From Stratiolaelaps scimitus (taxonomy: Eukaryota; Arthropoda; Arachnida; Mesostigmata; Laelapidae), in NCBI GenBank assembly GCA_019614645.1, contig JABWDB010000002.1, positions 24,479,501-24,543,500 of the forward strand: DNA of 64,000 nucleotides. The letters run 5' to 3'. Positions 24,260 through 36,635 of the stretch are shown piece by piece. Under the pieces are notes generated by a model. The model saw only the letters and a program-made list of their open reading frames with translations. It ran no database searches and was not told the DNA's origin. The first letter of the stretch is position 1, and each line of letters begins with the position of its first letter. The translations under genes and the position numbers were made by a program.

Positions 24260-26251
24260 CTATGATTGAGCATGATTAAATTCAAGATTTAATAATTTCA
24301 TATATAATAGTTGTATAATAATACATTCGTAACTTTGACAGCATCAGCTGCTGTCCGACAAATCGAAGACAGACAATGACACCGCTCGGTTGAGTAGCTC
24401 GCATCTATCTTCCTTCATTCTGTTTCATGGATGGAAAACACCTGCTGGCTTTCCTGGCTGCCTCACGACGGGCAAATGACGACGGGGCATAACCTTCCCT
24501 CGCTGACCTCTTTCTCTTGCTGATCTGCACGGCCGATGCTGGTTGGTGTGATATATATATATATATATATCTGTATGTCTTTCTGTATGTTGTCTCATCC
24601 TCGTTGCCTTTTGTTTCTGCCACGGCCGCCGCCGCCGCCGCCGCCGCCGTATTCGCGTTATCTGGCAACGGAACGAAGTAAAATCACCCAACATCCAGGC
24701 ACCAGCTGGCATCTGCTCGATGAGTGTTGCTGTTTTCTCCCTCGATCTCTCTCTCGCTCCTTTCTACTGACACCGCTGGCAGGGCAGGGCAGGAGGCTCC
24801 TCGTCTCTGTGGAGGTGACGGAGCGGACAATGACGACAGCGTAGCCTTCATCATCGCGTTACGTTGCCTTGCCACCGACCGTCGCGGTAATTTGCTTCAG
24901 CCTGGCGGTTTCGGTCGGCCAGGTCGAAGCCTGGCGGCACCTCATAGGCGACAGGCACGCACATACGACAGGCAGTGAGGCACACACACACACATTCACC
25001 ATCTGAGCTTTCCGTCGGCGTTGCTGTTCGCTATTCGACAATGGCGACAGTAGAGTCTCGCCGTCTGTGCCGCTCTGCTGAGGCCTCGAGGAGCCGAGAA
25101 GCTGAGGTAGCAACGGATGCGCTGGTATGTATGCCTGACACGGCGACATGGCCGGCAATTCGCAGCTCTCTACGTGGGAGGACGGTTGGCTTCGTTGGTT
25201 GGTTGGTTGGGTGTTCGCCTGCCGTGCGCGGCTGCCTGGAAGCCTGACGGTGCGGTGTGTTCTGTTTTGTGCCGTTGTGGCATGACGTTATGGTAGGGCA
25301 AGGAGAGAGAGAAAGCGAGAGTGAGAGATACACATGAGGGAGAAGGGAACGCTGATGGTGGGGGTGGGGGCTGGCAAATATTATAGCTCCTGCTGGTGTT
25401 GCTACATCAGCCAGCAACGTCGGGCCAGTCGGTCGGCCCGCAGCAGCAGCAGCAGTCTGCAAGATGCTGCTGCAGCTACTATGTGCTGCATAGGGATTTC
25501 GGGCACCGCGACGACTTCTCAGCATGTGTACGTTCGTCTGTTGGCTGGATGGGTGGGTGGGTGTTTCGGTGGTCTGTTGGGGGTGTGCGGAGGCTGCGGA
25601 AGAGCAACAGCGGCATCGGGAACGACTGGGTCGAGGCGAGAATGGGACGACAACATGCGGCTGCTGCTGCTGCTGTCTTATGGGCCTAAGGGTTGGGATT
25701 GAGGTCATGATGGAGGTGTCAGCACATTCCGGTGGACAACGTGTGCCACTGGTAGTAGTGGGCGACGGGTCGCTAGGACAGCTTGGCTAAAAGCGGCTAA
25801 AATAGACGGGTAGGTTCCACCCAAGGTACCCAAGCAACCACCCATAGGATGAGGACGTGGCCACAGGATGGCAGTAGAAAACCAGCGATACGGGAGTAAC
25901 AACACCTCGTGTCCCTGGTCCGTGGACGAGCCATGATATTGGTCCGGTCTGGTCCGATCCGGCAACTTGACAGAGCTGCTGGGCCCAGCGACTCATACTC
26001 GACGAGTGCAATTTCGGCAGCACTGTGATCCTCTGCTGCTTCTCATGTCCTGCTGCTCCAGCAGCCAGCAGAATACGATAGTTCTTTTTTTAACAGAACA
26101 CACACACACACCATTATCATGGCATAGCACATCGTATCGCGTCCCTACCATTTCGCATGTCCCAGTCCAGCCTAGGCGCCTCCCTTCCCATCACATACGG
26201 CGGCCGAGGGGGCGCAGCACACGGCAACACCACCAAGCCACGGAGGCCAGG
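24260..26251. other. Non-coding stretch with TA, GCC and CAG repeats
   Basis: No supportable gene. TA at 24550-24570, GCC at 24624-24649, GGTT at about 25195-25209. Near 25440-25475 a CAG run faces a CTGCTGC run and can form a 9-bp hairpin stem. The 225-codon minus-strand frame 25031-25708 is low-complexity (Gln/Ser/Pro/Thr) because of these repeats. Confidence 0.5.
24624..24649. repeat. (GCC)n triplet repeat
   Basis: About eight uninterrupted GCC units. They give poly-Pro or poly-Arg in the frames that cross them and explain those frames. Confidence 0.88.
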
Positions 26252-26527
26252 ATGACCGGCCAGGATAATGTTAGCCTCAGTCTTACAAAATCTCCCGTCT
26301 CAGAGGAGACCCGAAAAGAGCGCCAGACGGGCGCACAGACAAGCATAAGCGTAGAAGCATCGCCACGACAGTTGCATCACTACCACCGCCTTCGCCTCCT
26401 GCAGCCTCTGGCCACGCTGCGGCTCGCTGAGCGCCGGCGCGCAATGGGCTTTACGAAAATCCACGGCGGCGACAGCGAGCTCTCTGAGCGCGACGCTGCT
26501 GCTGGGAGACAGTTTAAACTGGATTAG
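26252..26527 (+). other. Weak candidate coding frame, 91 residues
   Basis: A frame with an ATG at 26252 (A at -3) runs to a TAG at 26525. The same frame is open further upstream, to 25967. It is GC-rich and hydrophilic, with Ser/Thr/Glu/Arg-rich composition in the first half and a Leu/Arg helix-like stretch (about residues 48-68) in the second. It is not built from simple repeats, unlike most long frames here. No domain is recognised. No promoter, polyadenylation signal or splice sites were found that would place it in a gene. A chance frame in GC-rich DNA is as likely. Confidence 0.15.
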
Positions 26528-29340
26528 TTTCCTGCGGGTTCGTTGGGTCCGGCGGACCGTTTCTGTATGTGTATAGTAGTAGCCGGCGTGAGTGAGCGTA
26601 CTGTGTGGCTGTGTCGGCTACGATGGTTCCACCCCACTCACAGGCGGGTGCATGTGGAGCAGTGTCTGCGGTGAGATGAGGTTCAGCGGAGGACGGATGA
26701 GGGTAACGTTTGAGGCGCGCCGTGGCACGCGAGAAGGCGAAGACTTCAGGGTGGGCGGCTAAAGTGAAGTTAACTTATTAAAGTTGGCCACTTATATCTA
26801 AGCTTACGCCCCGTCCATCTGGACAGCCGCTGGTGGTCTATAGCAGGCAACCGACCGGCCCAGTGAAAGAGGACGAACAGCGGCTATCATCGAAAGACGA
26901 GAGCGCGCAATGATTGTCACACCCTGAGTCGGCCCTCCCATCGCAGAGGTCGGGGCGTTGAGTTAGCATCACTTTCTCGCTGTCCAACCGCTCAGTTGAA
27001 CGAACGAACCAACCAGCCAACCTGTCCAAAAGCGACTTTGACCAACTCGAACCGTCCTCTACATACCAGGTCGTCGACATCATCGTTGTTGTCGTTGCTG
27101 CACATTAATTTTAAACGCTGTTCAGAGAAATGCCAACTCGGCGCGCACATTAAATTTATGAGTGTAAGTCACTGAGTGTGCAACCATTTTGAATTCGCTT
27201 AAACATATATAGTGTATAGTTCAGCAGAAGGCCAAGTTGGTTGTTCGCCGTTCGCGAAGGCACGATCGTGCTCGCATCTCACTTTCGCGATTTCATCATT
27301 AATCAATGGATATGATAACCGGACAGAGCAGATCAGGGACGCCCTGCTTCTCTCCTGGTCATCTCCTATATCGATATATGCATTGTTGCCTGGTTTTAAT
27401 ACCATGGTCACCATATCTGCCTTTCTCACACACAGAGACAGACAGACGCACGCTGATGACACTGACACAACTAACAAACTAACTTCGTTGTGCATCTCGG
27501 GAGCAGGGCCTCGGGTACCTTTGACCGTGTTGTTTTCTCCATGGCGGAATCGTAGTTTTCGTAGATGTGTCGAGGTAGGCATTGAATTGAGACGGGACGA
27601 CGGGATGTGGTTCGATGTGGATGGATGTACGTTGGAACAGCAGCAGTGAACTACTCCAGCGCGCGACCCTTTCCTTCCGCGTTCTATTGCTACTACAACG
27701 ACTACTACAACGACTATTGCTGGAAGCGCCGCCTAACCCAATAACCTTTTGGGGTGCCGCCTTTGAATCGGCCCTTTGCGCCCGTTTCTTCGAGTCTATC
27801 TATCTCTCTACTGTTCCCCCTACCTCTTCCTCAACCAACGAGTAGTCGGCGAAGGCAACGACGAGGTCGCCGTCGAGGTACCGAACAGTGGTGGCGGCGG
27901 CGGCGGCGGCGGTAGTCGTAGTAGTCGTAGAGAAAAAGGCAGTGAGATTGAATTGTATTGTGCTGCAGGGCGTTGGTTGGCGGTGAATTACATTTCAGGA
28001 TTCCCCACCTACTCACATATCCACAGCCTTCACTGGTCTCTCTCTCTCTCTGTCTCCCTTTTGCTTTTACCCTCGTACGCCTCCCTTGTCTGCCCTCCTT
28101 ACCAGCATCGGGATGGCGAGCGAATTCTACGGTGGTTCTGTCTCGTACCGATCCGGCGCCTCTGCCTAGCGTCACCACTGCTAGAGCTTGGTCCAGTTTT
28201 GTCTGCAGTGGCCAAATAAATGTAGGCACAGCTAGTTGGTGCGGACGCCGCTAGCGTCGAGGGCCGCGCTCCACCGCTGAGGCCCAAACCCGCAGTGGCG
28301 GTAGAGCATCCCCGCGTTCCGGTGTTGGCGAGTCGATGTACCTACCACCATCGTGTGTGCCCCTTCCGAAGGAGCTGCGCCCGTTCACCGTCATCCGACC
28401 AACCAACGGACCGACCAACCAACCACCAATTCAGACCGAATTCGCATTAGAATTGTAAACTTGGCCCCGAGTTCCTTTGGCTGGTTCCACCTCGCTCTTC
28501 GTTCATGGCTGGTGACAGCAGGTCCTTCCTTACTTGGTTTGGTTAGTTCTTTAGAGTGCCTGTGTGTGCGTGTATGAGGGTGGATGTGTTTCTTGCAAAG
28601 CAACTGATGCGCCATACTTTTTCTGCGCTGACCAGACACACTGCAGTTGTTCAAAGACTACGGATGGCAGCGGTTCATGGTAAGGCCATGGTGATCGTCC
28701 GTTGTCCATTATCATGGAGAGAGGTACACCGGACAGTGGTGAACGAAGACAGTTGTATGGTAAGGGGCGTGGGGGACAGGGGTCACGGCCAGGGAAGGAA
28801 TTGGTGTTTAATATAGTGCCGAGGCCTTTTTTCGTCGTCGGTCGTCTATTTGTCCCCATTGCTTTTTGCGATGCAATGATGGAATTTATGCAGATGGTGT
28901 TTGCCCGGGACAAACAGTAGTGAGAGTGGCTGCTCTGGCTTTCAAGATAGGCACAAGCGAGCCCGGTGGGAGGGACGGAGCTAGGGGGTAGGGGTATGAC
29001 CACGTTAGGGGGACGTTCGTAGACTTCTCTGTCTCTCTCTGCCTTAGCTCGGTGTTGAGGGGGAAGGAGAGACCTCAATCGAGGCCGTAGGTTTGTCGCC
29101 TGTAAGTGTTCAAGTGGCAAACACCCACCTGGACGGTTAGTCACCAAAGACCTCAGGAAATGTGGGGCCAAGCATAATGCCAATCTATCTAACTTGTAGT
29201 ACTCTCTATCGAATATTAATGATTATCAATATATAATATTATAGAATACTATTTTCGGGCATGCGCAAGAAATACTGAAGAAAAATTGGCATTGGTGGAA
29301 ATTGACACCAGTATTTTTGCCACAATTCTCAGCCTACTCA
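26528..29340. other. Non-coding stretch
   Basis: No supportable gene. Opposed frames at 27199-27582 (-, 127 codons) and 27212-27649 (+, 145 codons) cover the same bases, which is typical of chance openness. A GGC run lies at 27890-27913. A 210-codon minus frame (28551-29183) has no domain. The 29180-29340 part is AT-rich, with a short imperfect inverted repeat around 29288-29322. Confidence 0.5.
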
Positions 29341-29344
29341 CTAT

Positions 29345-29420
29345 ACAATACAATACAATACAAACTGCTGTTTATTGACGGAACTGCAACATACATTGCT
29401 TGAGTTCTCGTAAAAAATAA
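29345..29420 (-). mobile_element. Retroelement-like 3' end with a pentanucleotide tail
   Basis: On the minus strand this reads as unique sequence, then CAATAAAC, then a short linker, then a tail of TTGTA units (29345-29362). Such tails end many arthropod non-LTR retrotransposons. The core 29371-29416 aligns with 7324-7370: TTTATT, GGA, GCAA, ACA, TGCTT, AG and TCTC are shared at matching spacing. That makes two members of one dispersed family in this window. About 280 bp further upstream on the element's strand is AT-rich with extra AATAAA-like sites and could belong to the same element. No reverse transcriptase motif is seen. Confidence 0.45.
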
Positions 29421-30449
29421 TAGGTAAAAGGTGTAAAATATCACACTGCAACAGACGAAGTTACAATTGACAACATATTATATCAACGCATACATAGGGG
29501 CAAATACATTGGCATAATGCATCCAATAGAGTATTTTATTGCTAAATATATTACAGCTTGCTTATCATACCAACAATAGAATGTCTCTGATCAAGTATGT
29601 GGTAAGGTCGACAACCGGTGCCCATGTATTCACTTGCGGTTGCCTATAACCACACGAATAGTGTATAGCGAAGGAAAGAGAGATTCAACCGACTGATCGA
29701 AATCGAACGGGCAACATCGTTCATGTACTTGAATGGCGTGAGCAAGCAGGAACGCCGCTACGCCTGTATACATCGTATCGCCATTTCGAACCGAATTTCG
29801 TGGCTGTTGTTGAGGTAGGCGAGTTTGCTGCTGTAGGAGCGGGGAGGCGAGGGCCAGCTTTGCTTGCGCCTGACCTCTGTCCGCAACAGCTTGACTGGCC
29901 ATCTGATGCGAGTGCAGGGTAACAGGGACCTGCGCGGCGTCTGGTGCGACAGCACTGTTCCGGACGGACGCTGGTCGTTGGGGTAACAAATCGATCGCCG
30001 CTACCCGGGCCAACGACGACCTTGCTCGCGTCCGCTTTTGCTGTTACTGCTGCTGCTGCTGCTGATACCGTTGCACTACCCAGCAATGCTCCTGTCTGCC
30101 CTGTTCTGCTCGCTGCAGTTTCCAATGTGTCTCGTCCTACAGTACCGGTAGGTGGCCTGGGCCGAGACCTCAGCGTGCGTCAGTCTTGCCGGCCGCAGCC
30201 AAGGCCTTTTGACGACGAGCGCGCCCATGCCAAGTGAAAGACTTGGCTAGAGCGCCATCGGGTAGACGAAGCATCCTAGATGCGTACAACGACTACTACC
30301 TAACGGTACGTTCGTTGGCTGGTTGGCTCTGGGAACGGCGGCCGGTGCACTGGTGGCAGCAACGCTGTAGGCCAGAAAGAAGGAGACTACCGCTGCTGCC
30401 ACGGCTATGTTGGATTGTGCTACTTTAGGAGATTGAAATCGCCCTCTTG

Positions 30450-30472
30450 CAGCAGCAGCAGCAGCAGCAGCG
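30450..30472. repeat. (CAG)n triplet repeat
   Basis: Uninterrupted CAG units, about eight, in a region where both flanks are also CAG-rich. Confidence 0.88.
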
Positions 30473-31815
30473 ACCGGCAGAGCCCAGCAGCCTACACGGC
30501 CTCTCCTCCCAGCCCCCAACCTATGGCACCCGCCCCTTCCTTCGTCCCCCATTTCCTGTCTCAGAGAGCGACCGACGTTCGCTTACACAGCGATGGAATG
30601 CCTCTGGCCGAACGACAACCCACCGTTTCTGCTCCTTTCTGCTCAGTTGCAACGGCCACTGCTGGCGAGCGCCAACCGAGCGGCGCTACTGCTTACGAGC
30701 AACGGCCGTGACAGCAGCCGCGGCAGCGACGACGACGACGAGGCGTGAAGCGGAGCGATAAGGGCGGAGGCGGAAATCTCGGAGATTTTGCTGCTTCCTT
30801 TCGAGCGAACCGAAGAAACGGACGAACGAACGAACCGACACCGGGCGAAACGCTAGCGCAGGAAGCGTAGAGGAGCCTCGAATGAAGGAGCCAGGGGGTT
30901 GGGGTTCGCGAGGTATAGACGAGAAGGACGACGGGAGATGAGATCTCGGACTGGTGGCGGGATCTTTTGATTTGCGACACGATGTCGGTTCGGCCCGGTC
31001 CCGCTGCCACCTCTAGCGTGTTCCTTGGCTTGCTGGATGCTCGCCCCCGTACTGGCCCTTAGCCTGCCTACTGTCTCGCGCGTCTCGATGCAGTGTAGAA
31101 CGAGATCCTGACTGCTTTGACAACGATCTCTCGCACCAATGGCCCCCATTCGACGTACGAACTGAACGCGTCCATCGGTACCAGCCTCTGCGCATCCGGC
31201 GCAGTTCGGAGCCAGCCTCGGCCCAGAAATCATTCGGAGATCAAGCCTATCTTTTGCCAACGGAGCATTCATTCGAAACTTAACATGTAGAGGTACGATT
31301 TACGAAAAGCAGCTCCCGTTCGTATAAGCTGATCGTATGGATCAGCTCGATCAAGCTTGGAGCGTTCAAGACTATGTTTGTATATCAATGAGCCATTCAT
31401 CCGATATTGCACGGTTATTAGGTAAAATATACGGCTACTGATGTATCTATAGTATTTAGGCAAAGGGCGACGGGACAAACGTTAGCATAAATCCAAGTGG
31501 ACAGATAGATACGTTCCGTTGGCAACGTAGCCAATGCGTTCGTCTCTCGCCGCTTCACTCAGTCGACGACGTCTGACCAAAGCGGCCGGAGTCTGCTGCC
31601 GTCTTCTTCGTGGCCCAGCCAACCTCGATGCCATACATGTCTGTAGGTTGAAGCGGCAGTTGTTCTGGTTATCGCAAGGGCATCAATCATGGGATGGGAG
31701 TGTTTCTCTGAGATGGGAGGCACCAAGGAGAGCACAGTGGGAAGCGCGGAAGGAAGGCCAGATGAGTATGAAGAAGACCGGGAAGAGGAGAGAAATAAAG
31801 GACGAACGAAAGAAT

Positions 31816-31847
31816 GAAGGAAAGAAAGAAAGGAGAAAAGAAAAAAA
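31816..31847 (+). repeat. Homopurine tract
   Basis: 32 consecutive purines (GAAG, GAAA and poly-A units) at the 3' end of a wider purine-biased region from about 31735. Homopurine runs like this can adopt triplex structure. The complementary strand gives a Phe/Ser-rich frame of no significance. Confidence 0.75.
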
Positions 31848-34800
31848 TGGCGGGAAACAGCGACCCCCTGTCAGGTCAGACAGAGGGAACGGGGGCGCAG
31901 GCTGGCGCCTAGGAAAGGGCAAACAGCCATAGAAAATATAATAACCTTCAATTCGTCAGTGAGATAGAAGCAGGCGGTGGTGGCGGCGCGGCGCTGCGGC
32001 ACTCACTACACGGTGTGCTGGAGGCTGGGATGAGCGACTGACACGCTGCCTCCGTTTTGGGCTTCTTTTGATTTTCTTCTGCCTTGCCGGTACGAGGGCG
32101 CCGCAAAACGGGAGGCTCTTGCGACTGGGAAAAGTGCAGCCCGCCAAAAGGATACGAACAGAAAAGGACGTTGAGGCGAGTGGTGGGGCCGTTAACGGTG
32201 GTAGCGAGTGGTGCTGATGGTGAAGAACGAAGCAACTCACGGAGGAAGGAAAAGCTAATCTCATGAGTCAGCGTAGACACCTCACGCTTGAACGTACGTA
32301 CTTCGGTCGGCCGGTCGGTCAGCCGAGGTGAGACGTTCGCTCCCGCAAACGCTGGCACGAGGGTCAGGTCAGGAATGAGTGAGAGCGGCACTCAGACAGT
32401 GAGAACGAAAGAGGGGTGCAAGGGAGAAGGCAGTCTCCTACGGGAAATGGACGAGCGAGAAGAAATGCGATGGACGTGCGTCTTCGCATCGGCAGGACCG
32501 AGCAGTAGGACCGAGCCTGCCAACGTGTCCGTCGTCCACTAGCCTCGTGACGTAGAGAGCAGTGTGACACAGACCAGAGTAGAGACTGTTCGGTCCTTCC
32601 GAGTGAGTCACGAGTAAAGAAAACGGGGAAGAAGAAGCAGCAGCTTGTGTTGCTGCTGACCGGCGAAGGCTTCAAATTGAGAAGGCAAAGAGGGAAAGGT
32701 AGGGACAGATGGAGGCATTGCCAGCGCGGAGGGGGATACAGGGAATGGTGAAAAGGCCGTTGGGTGTTGAACCTGATGACGCGGACCAACGTGGAGACCG
32801 GGGACCGAGGTGGGAGGGTACCAGCACTAGAGGGAAGTTGGCGATAGACCCTTAGAACTGTTGCTTTTTCCTCGTTGTGGTTGTGCTACTACTATAGTGT
32901 TATTGTTTCCTCACCTAAGCGGTTGTAGTCGTGATGGTGGGATTCCCCGTTGCAGCAGCAATGTTGATGCCGCGTGTGTGCTTAGGGCGTAGGACGGAAC
33001 AGGGGAGGTGGTGGTAAGGGGTGGGGTCGTTCGTGCAGGCAGAGGTTACGCTGCGGCCTAGTTGTATGTAGCTGTTGCGGGGTGTTCAACGTTCATCGCT
33101 CATGTTTTCCATTTCCTGCCTGGCCTCAGCCGGTGATGGTGATGCGGGGACCGGCTTTCTGTTGCTATTCGGCTTTGGCTTGAGCAGTCCGTTCGTTTGA
33201 CGGGCTTGCTTTAGGGCGGCCACTTGGCGGCGGGTCCACTGGCTGCGGGAAAACTCTCGTCGGCCTTTCTTCCTCTCTCCATGTTAGGCCACTTACGCTC
33301 AACTCGGTCAGACTGTTGTTCTCGTTCGTATGTTTTGTGCTGCCTTCTTTCTATGATGTAGCCAAATTGAACTTCCGAACAGGCTGCCTAGCCTCTATAT
33401 CGAACAAAACGGGGTTGTATGGAGCTCAATCCAAATTCGTCAACTAGCATATGTTTTTTTTTTGTATTTCAAGTCGTATTTCATTACTTGCTTTCGTACT
33501 TTCGTAACGACGACCTGAGTTCTGACCTCATTTTGACAACCGTCAGGCCTTGCTCGCGCAAGATACGAGGCCTTGCGTGTGTCCCCATCAGCCACTGGCA
33601 AGCTAGAGCATAGAGCCTCCCCGTCCCGGGAGGAATCAAAGGCAGATAGGTAGGTATGTCTGAAGACATTTCTGACCCGTAGAGGTATTTTGAGCTGTCC
33701 TCTGAGTCCCAGGGCTGGTCTATTTCTAAAGTGTTCTTTGCTATCCTCCGGGCAGTCGATGCGCATCAAAGCCTCGCTGAACCTTTTCTTGGAAACAATT
33801 AAATGACGGTCGGCCCACTGTTGAATTTAAGAACTAAGCTTCCCACTAGGTAGGAGAGGAAGAAACTCTCTACAGGTATGAAATTCCATGCGTCGAACAA
33901 TGCAAATTAATATTGTGCACGTTGTCTTTCCGTGTTCCAGGTATGTTCCTGAACAGTTCGTGTTATTAGTTCGTGATTAGTGGCCACAAAGCAACGGACG
34001 GACGAATATGAACATTTGAATACAATTTATACATCCCCACGGTCGGCTGCCCGTAACTAGTCTTGTAAAAATGTTCTTTTCACTTAGTTAGGGGCAGTAC
34101 AGTTTTGTAATCATCTTCTTGCCAGTCGTGAACCTCTGTTTATATACGAAATATTAATCAGCTGATGACTTCGAGCACGAACGGAAACAGCCCTTATGCT
34201 ATTACTGATGAAGTCGCTCATTGTCCCAATCATATTGCTTCGCCTTCTCGAGCCCTCGTCGAGTCTCACGTAGTCTAGAGTAAGTGGATCTATTGAGTTT
34301 CTGGGGGTCGGCGTCACGAAAATAAAAGCATATACACACACAGACACATAGACAGACAGACTCACATAAACTTCACGAACACAGCAGGTTTTACCCTTCG
34401 CCTTCCCACCATACGATTCTCACACAGCGTCAACAGTCTGCTCCGTATGACAACTGTTGGCGTCTGTTGGAGCGTACTGACCCAACCGTGTCTGACAATA
34501 TAAGCGAATGAACAAGCGAACGGCTCTCGCCAGTTCGAAACGGCCTTAAACTCTGGTTGTTGCTGCACCAGTAGCGGCCAGCCAAATAGACACATAGACG
34601 CTGCTCGCTGAAAACAATCGGCTAACTGACTGACTGGTTGTGTGTGTTCTGTCTGTGACTGTGAGTGTGTACACCGCCGTGCGACACTGTGTCAAAACAA
34701 CGCGAAGAGGTTATGTCATTGGTCGCACAGTAATACACAATGAAGGCGACACCGTTGAATTAAATACATAAGTAAGGGGGATTTCCCTAGCCGGCGAAGC

Positions 34801-35864
34801 AGGATACACTCACTCGCTCGCTCATTCATTCAGTCACCGTGTCAAACAAACAAAACGAACACGGGTCTGATGAAGCGAGAAGAGGGACGTCGTTGTCCAA
34901 GTCCATCGTCCAAGTTCGTTGCCGCCTCTAGCTGTTTGTCTCACAGTGTCATTATGCAGTGACTGTGTCGCATGCGTTGCCCCCATCTGACTGTGCCTCG
35001 GATCGTCGTGCTGGTCTATAACCAATACGACATCAAAACGAGAAAAGGACGCCCTTACCTCTCAGCAGGTCGTCTTAGCACTTGACAAATGTCTTACTCG
35101 TGGACGCTACTTGCCTCACATTGTGTTCACACTGCCATAGTCTGTGTATACATTTGTGCGCGTACTTCGTTACGTCTTCGTTATTCCTACTCCGGTTGGC
35201 TGGCAAAGCTACTGCTGTTGCCCTTCTATGTTTCGCTAGCGCGATTGTCAAACGTGTTCCGAGCGGGGAGGGATGATGGGGTAACGCAAACTTTTCAAGT
35301 TGACTTGTTCGTCACGTGTCACTAGAACACGGCACAAGTTAGTGTTTTGTTCTCCTTCTTCTTTTGCTCTATTCGCGTATCCTCCGCACGCGAATGGCAG
35401 CAATTACCATTTACATGTAAACCAGCTGGCAGGCTGATGCCTGAGCCCATCTCGTTGTCAGCCAATGGCTACAAGCGAATCGGGGGCCACTTTGAGTCAA
35501 GCTGCTGTCGACCTCTTCGCCGTCTCTGTTCTGGTTGGCTCTGGTTAGAGTTTGTTTTCAGTGTGCGTGTCTCTCTCGGTCGCCAGCGCGATATTGCAGG
35601 CAGATTGTTTCTTGGCATAAATCGAATCTTCGGTTAATGATAAAACAAAAAATAATTATTGAAATCAAGAAGCAGTCGAGACAGTGACTGGTGACAGCCG
35701 CTTAGTGCAACAACGGCGATGTCAATTGCCTCCGATGCCAAGAGTAGAATCGCCGTCTTGGTTGGTGTCGGAGAGACAAATAATCTGCAGCAGCAGTATG
35801 CATAGGAATTCCCCCAGTGGCCCCTGCCACAAGAAGCACTGCCTTTTCGTGTTAACAGATCAGC

Positions 35865-36635
35865 TCAGCCAACGGTAATGACAACAACAAGAACGACACC
35901 CTCCCTCAAATCTAGAGAACGAACGGGTGTTTCACAAACAACACGGTAATAAGCTCCCCAGAGCGTTCGATTGCCGCCTTCGCGAACAACGCTCGTGTAG
36001 AGAACAACTCCGTTGTCGCGTATAGTGTTAACAGGACAGCCGAATAGTCTCTCATTTTTGCTGCTGATGGTTTCTTCTCGCAGTTTTCTTCTCGCTTGAT
36101 TGATGTAAAACCTATTGACTAAGCAATAACAGAAATTGCTGTTTCGATAGGAGTGACGAGACGGCCGATCGCCGTCGCCCCAGCTCTGTTGTTGTTGTTG
36201 TTGCTGCTGCTGCTGTTGCCTTAACCAGTCGTCGGCGTAATTGTTGCTCTTGACGTTGTTGTTACTGACAGACGTTGTTGTTATATTTATATCTGTTACT
36301 ATTGCTCGTGTCGTCTTTAGCTCTCGAGGTGTAGCCAACTCATCCATTTGCTGTCTGTCCTGTGCTGGACGGCAACAACACAAACTCCCCCTTCTCTTCC
36401 TCCTCCTCCTCTGTGAGCACGTGTAGGAGCGTGTATATGTCCCACCGTGAGTGAGTGTGTGTGTGTGTGCATGTGTGTTTGCATGTGTATGTATATTTGT
36501 ATATGTATTTCTGTACTTTTCTTCTTTTTGGCATTTACACGATTCATCGCTGCTGCTGTGTCCGCAACGACACTGTGACACATGGAGAGGGGCCCCTGAC
36601 AATTGGCCAGTCAGTGGGGTGCCTTCGCTTTTCAC
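35865..36635 (-). other. Longest open frame in the window, judged non-coding
   Basis: 256 codons with an ATG start. The N-terminal third is His/Thr-rich, because the minus strand crosses CA repeats (36448-36490). The middle has a run of 11 glutamines from a CAA/CAG array (36188-36219). The last 90 residues are of ordinary composition but unrecognised. The openness of the first two thirds follows from stop-free repeat units. There is no signal peptide, membrane segment or domain. A polyglutamine protein cannot be excluded, but the repeat content explains the length without one. Confidence 0.15.
36188..36219. repeat. GTT/GCT triplet repeat
   Basis: GTT units change to GCT units. On the minus strand this gives the CAG/CAA polyglutamine run inside the 256-codon frame. 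Confidence 0.85.

Larger units (their letters stand above)
29421..35864. other. Non-coding stretch
   Basis: No supportable gene. Frames of up to 147 codons occur on both strands and overlap. Repeats: CTG near 30046-30064, CAG at 30450-30472, GAAC tetramers near 30820, a purine-only run at 31816-31847, and GGTC tetramers near 32309. The 33.4-35.3 kb part is less repetitive. It holds 109- and 64-codon opposed frames at 33419-33769, neither of them recognisable. A CAG/GTATGA donor match at 33876 and a TTCCAG acceptor match at 33941 enclose only about 66 bp, and the reading frames around them are not open. Confidence 0.5.

Noticed and set aside
28551..29183. 210-codon minus-strand frame as a gene
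   Set aside because: Ordinary composition but no domain, and no splice, promoter or polyadenylation context. A frame of about this length is expected by chance in 64 kb.
35865..36635. 256-codon minus-strand frame as a polyglutamine protein gene
   Set aside because: Most of its openness comes from CA and CAG repeats, which lack stops in that frame. The unique C-terminal part has no domain and there are no gene signals around it.
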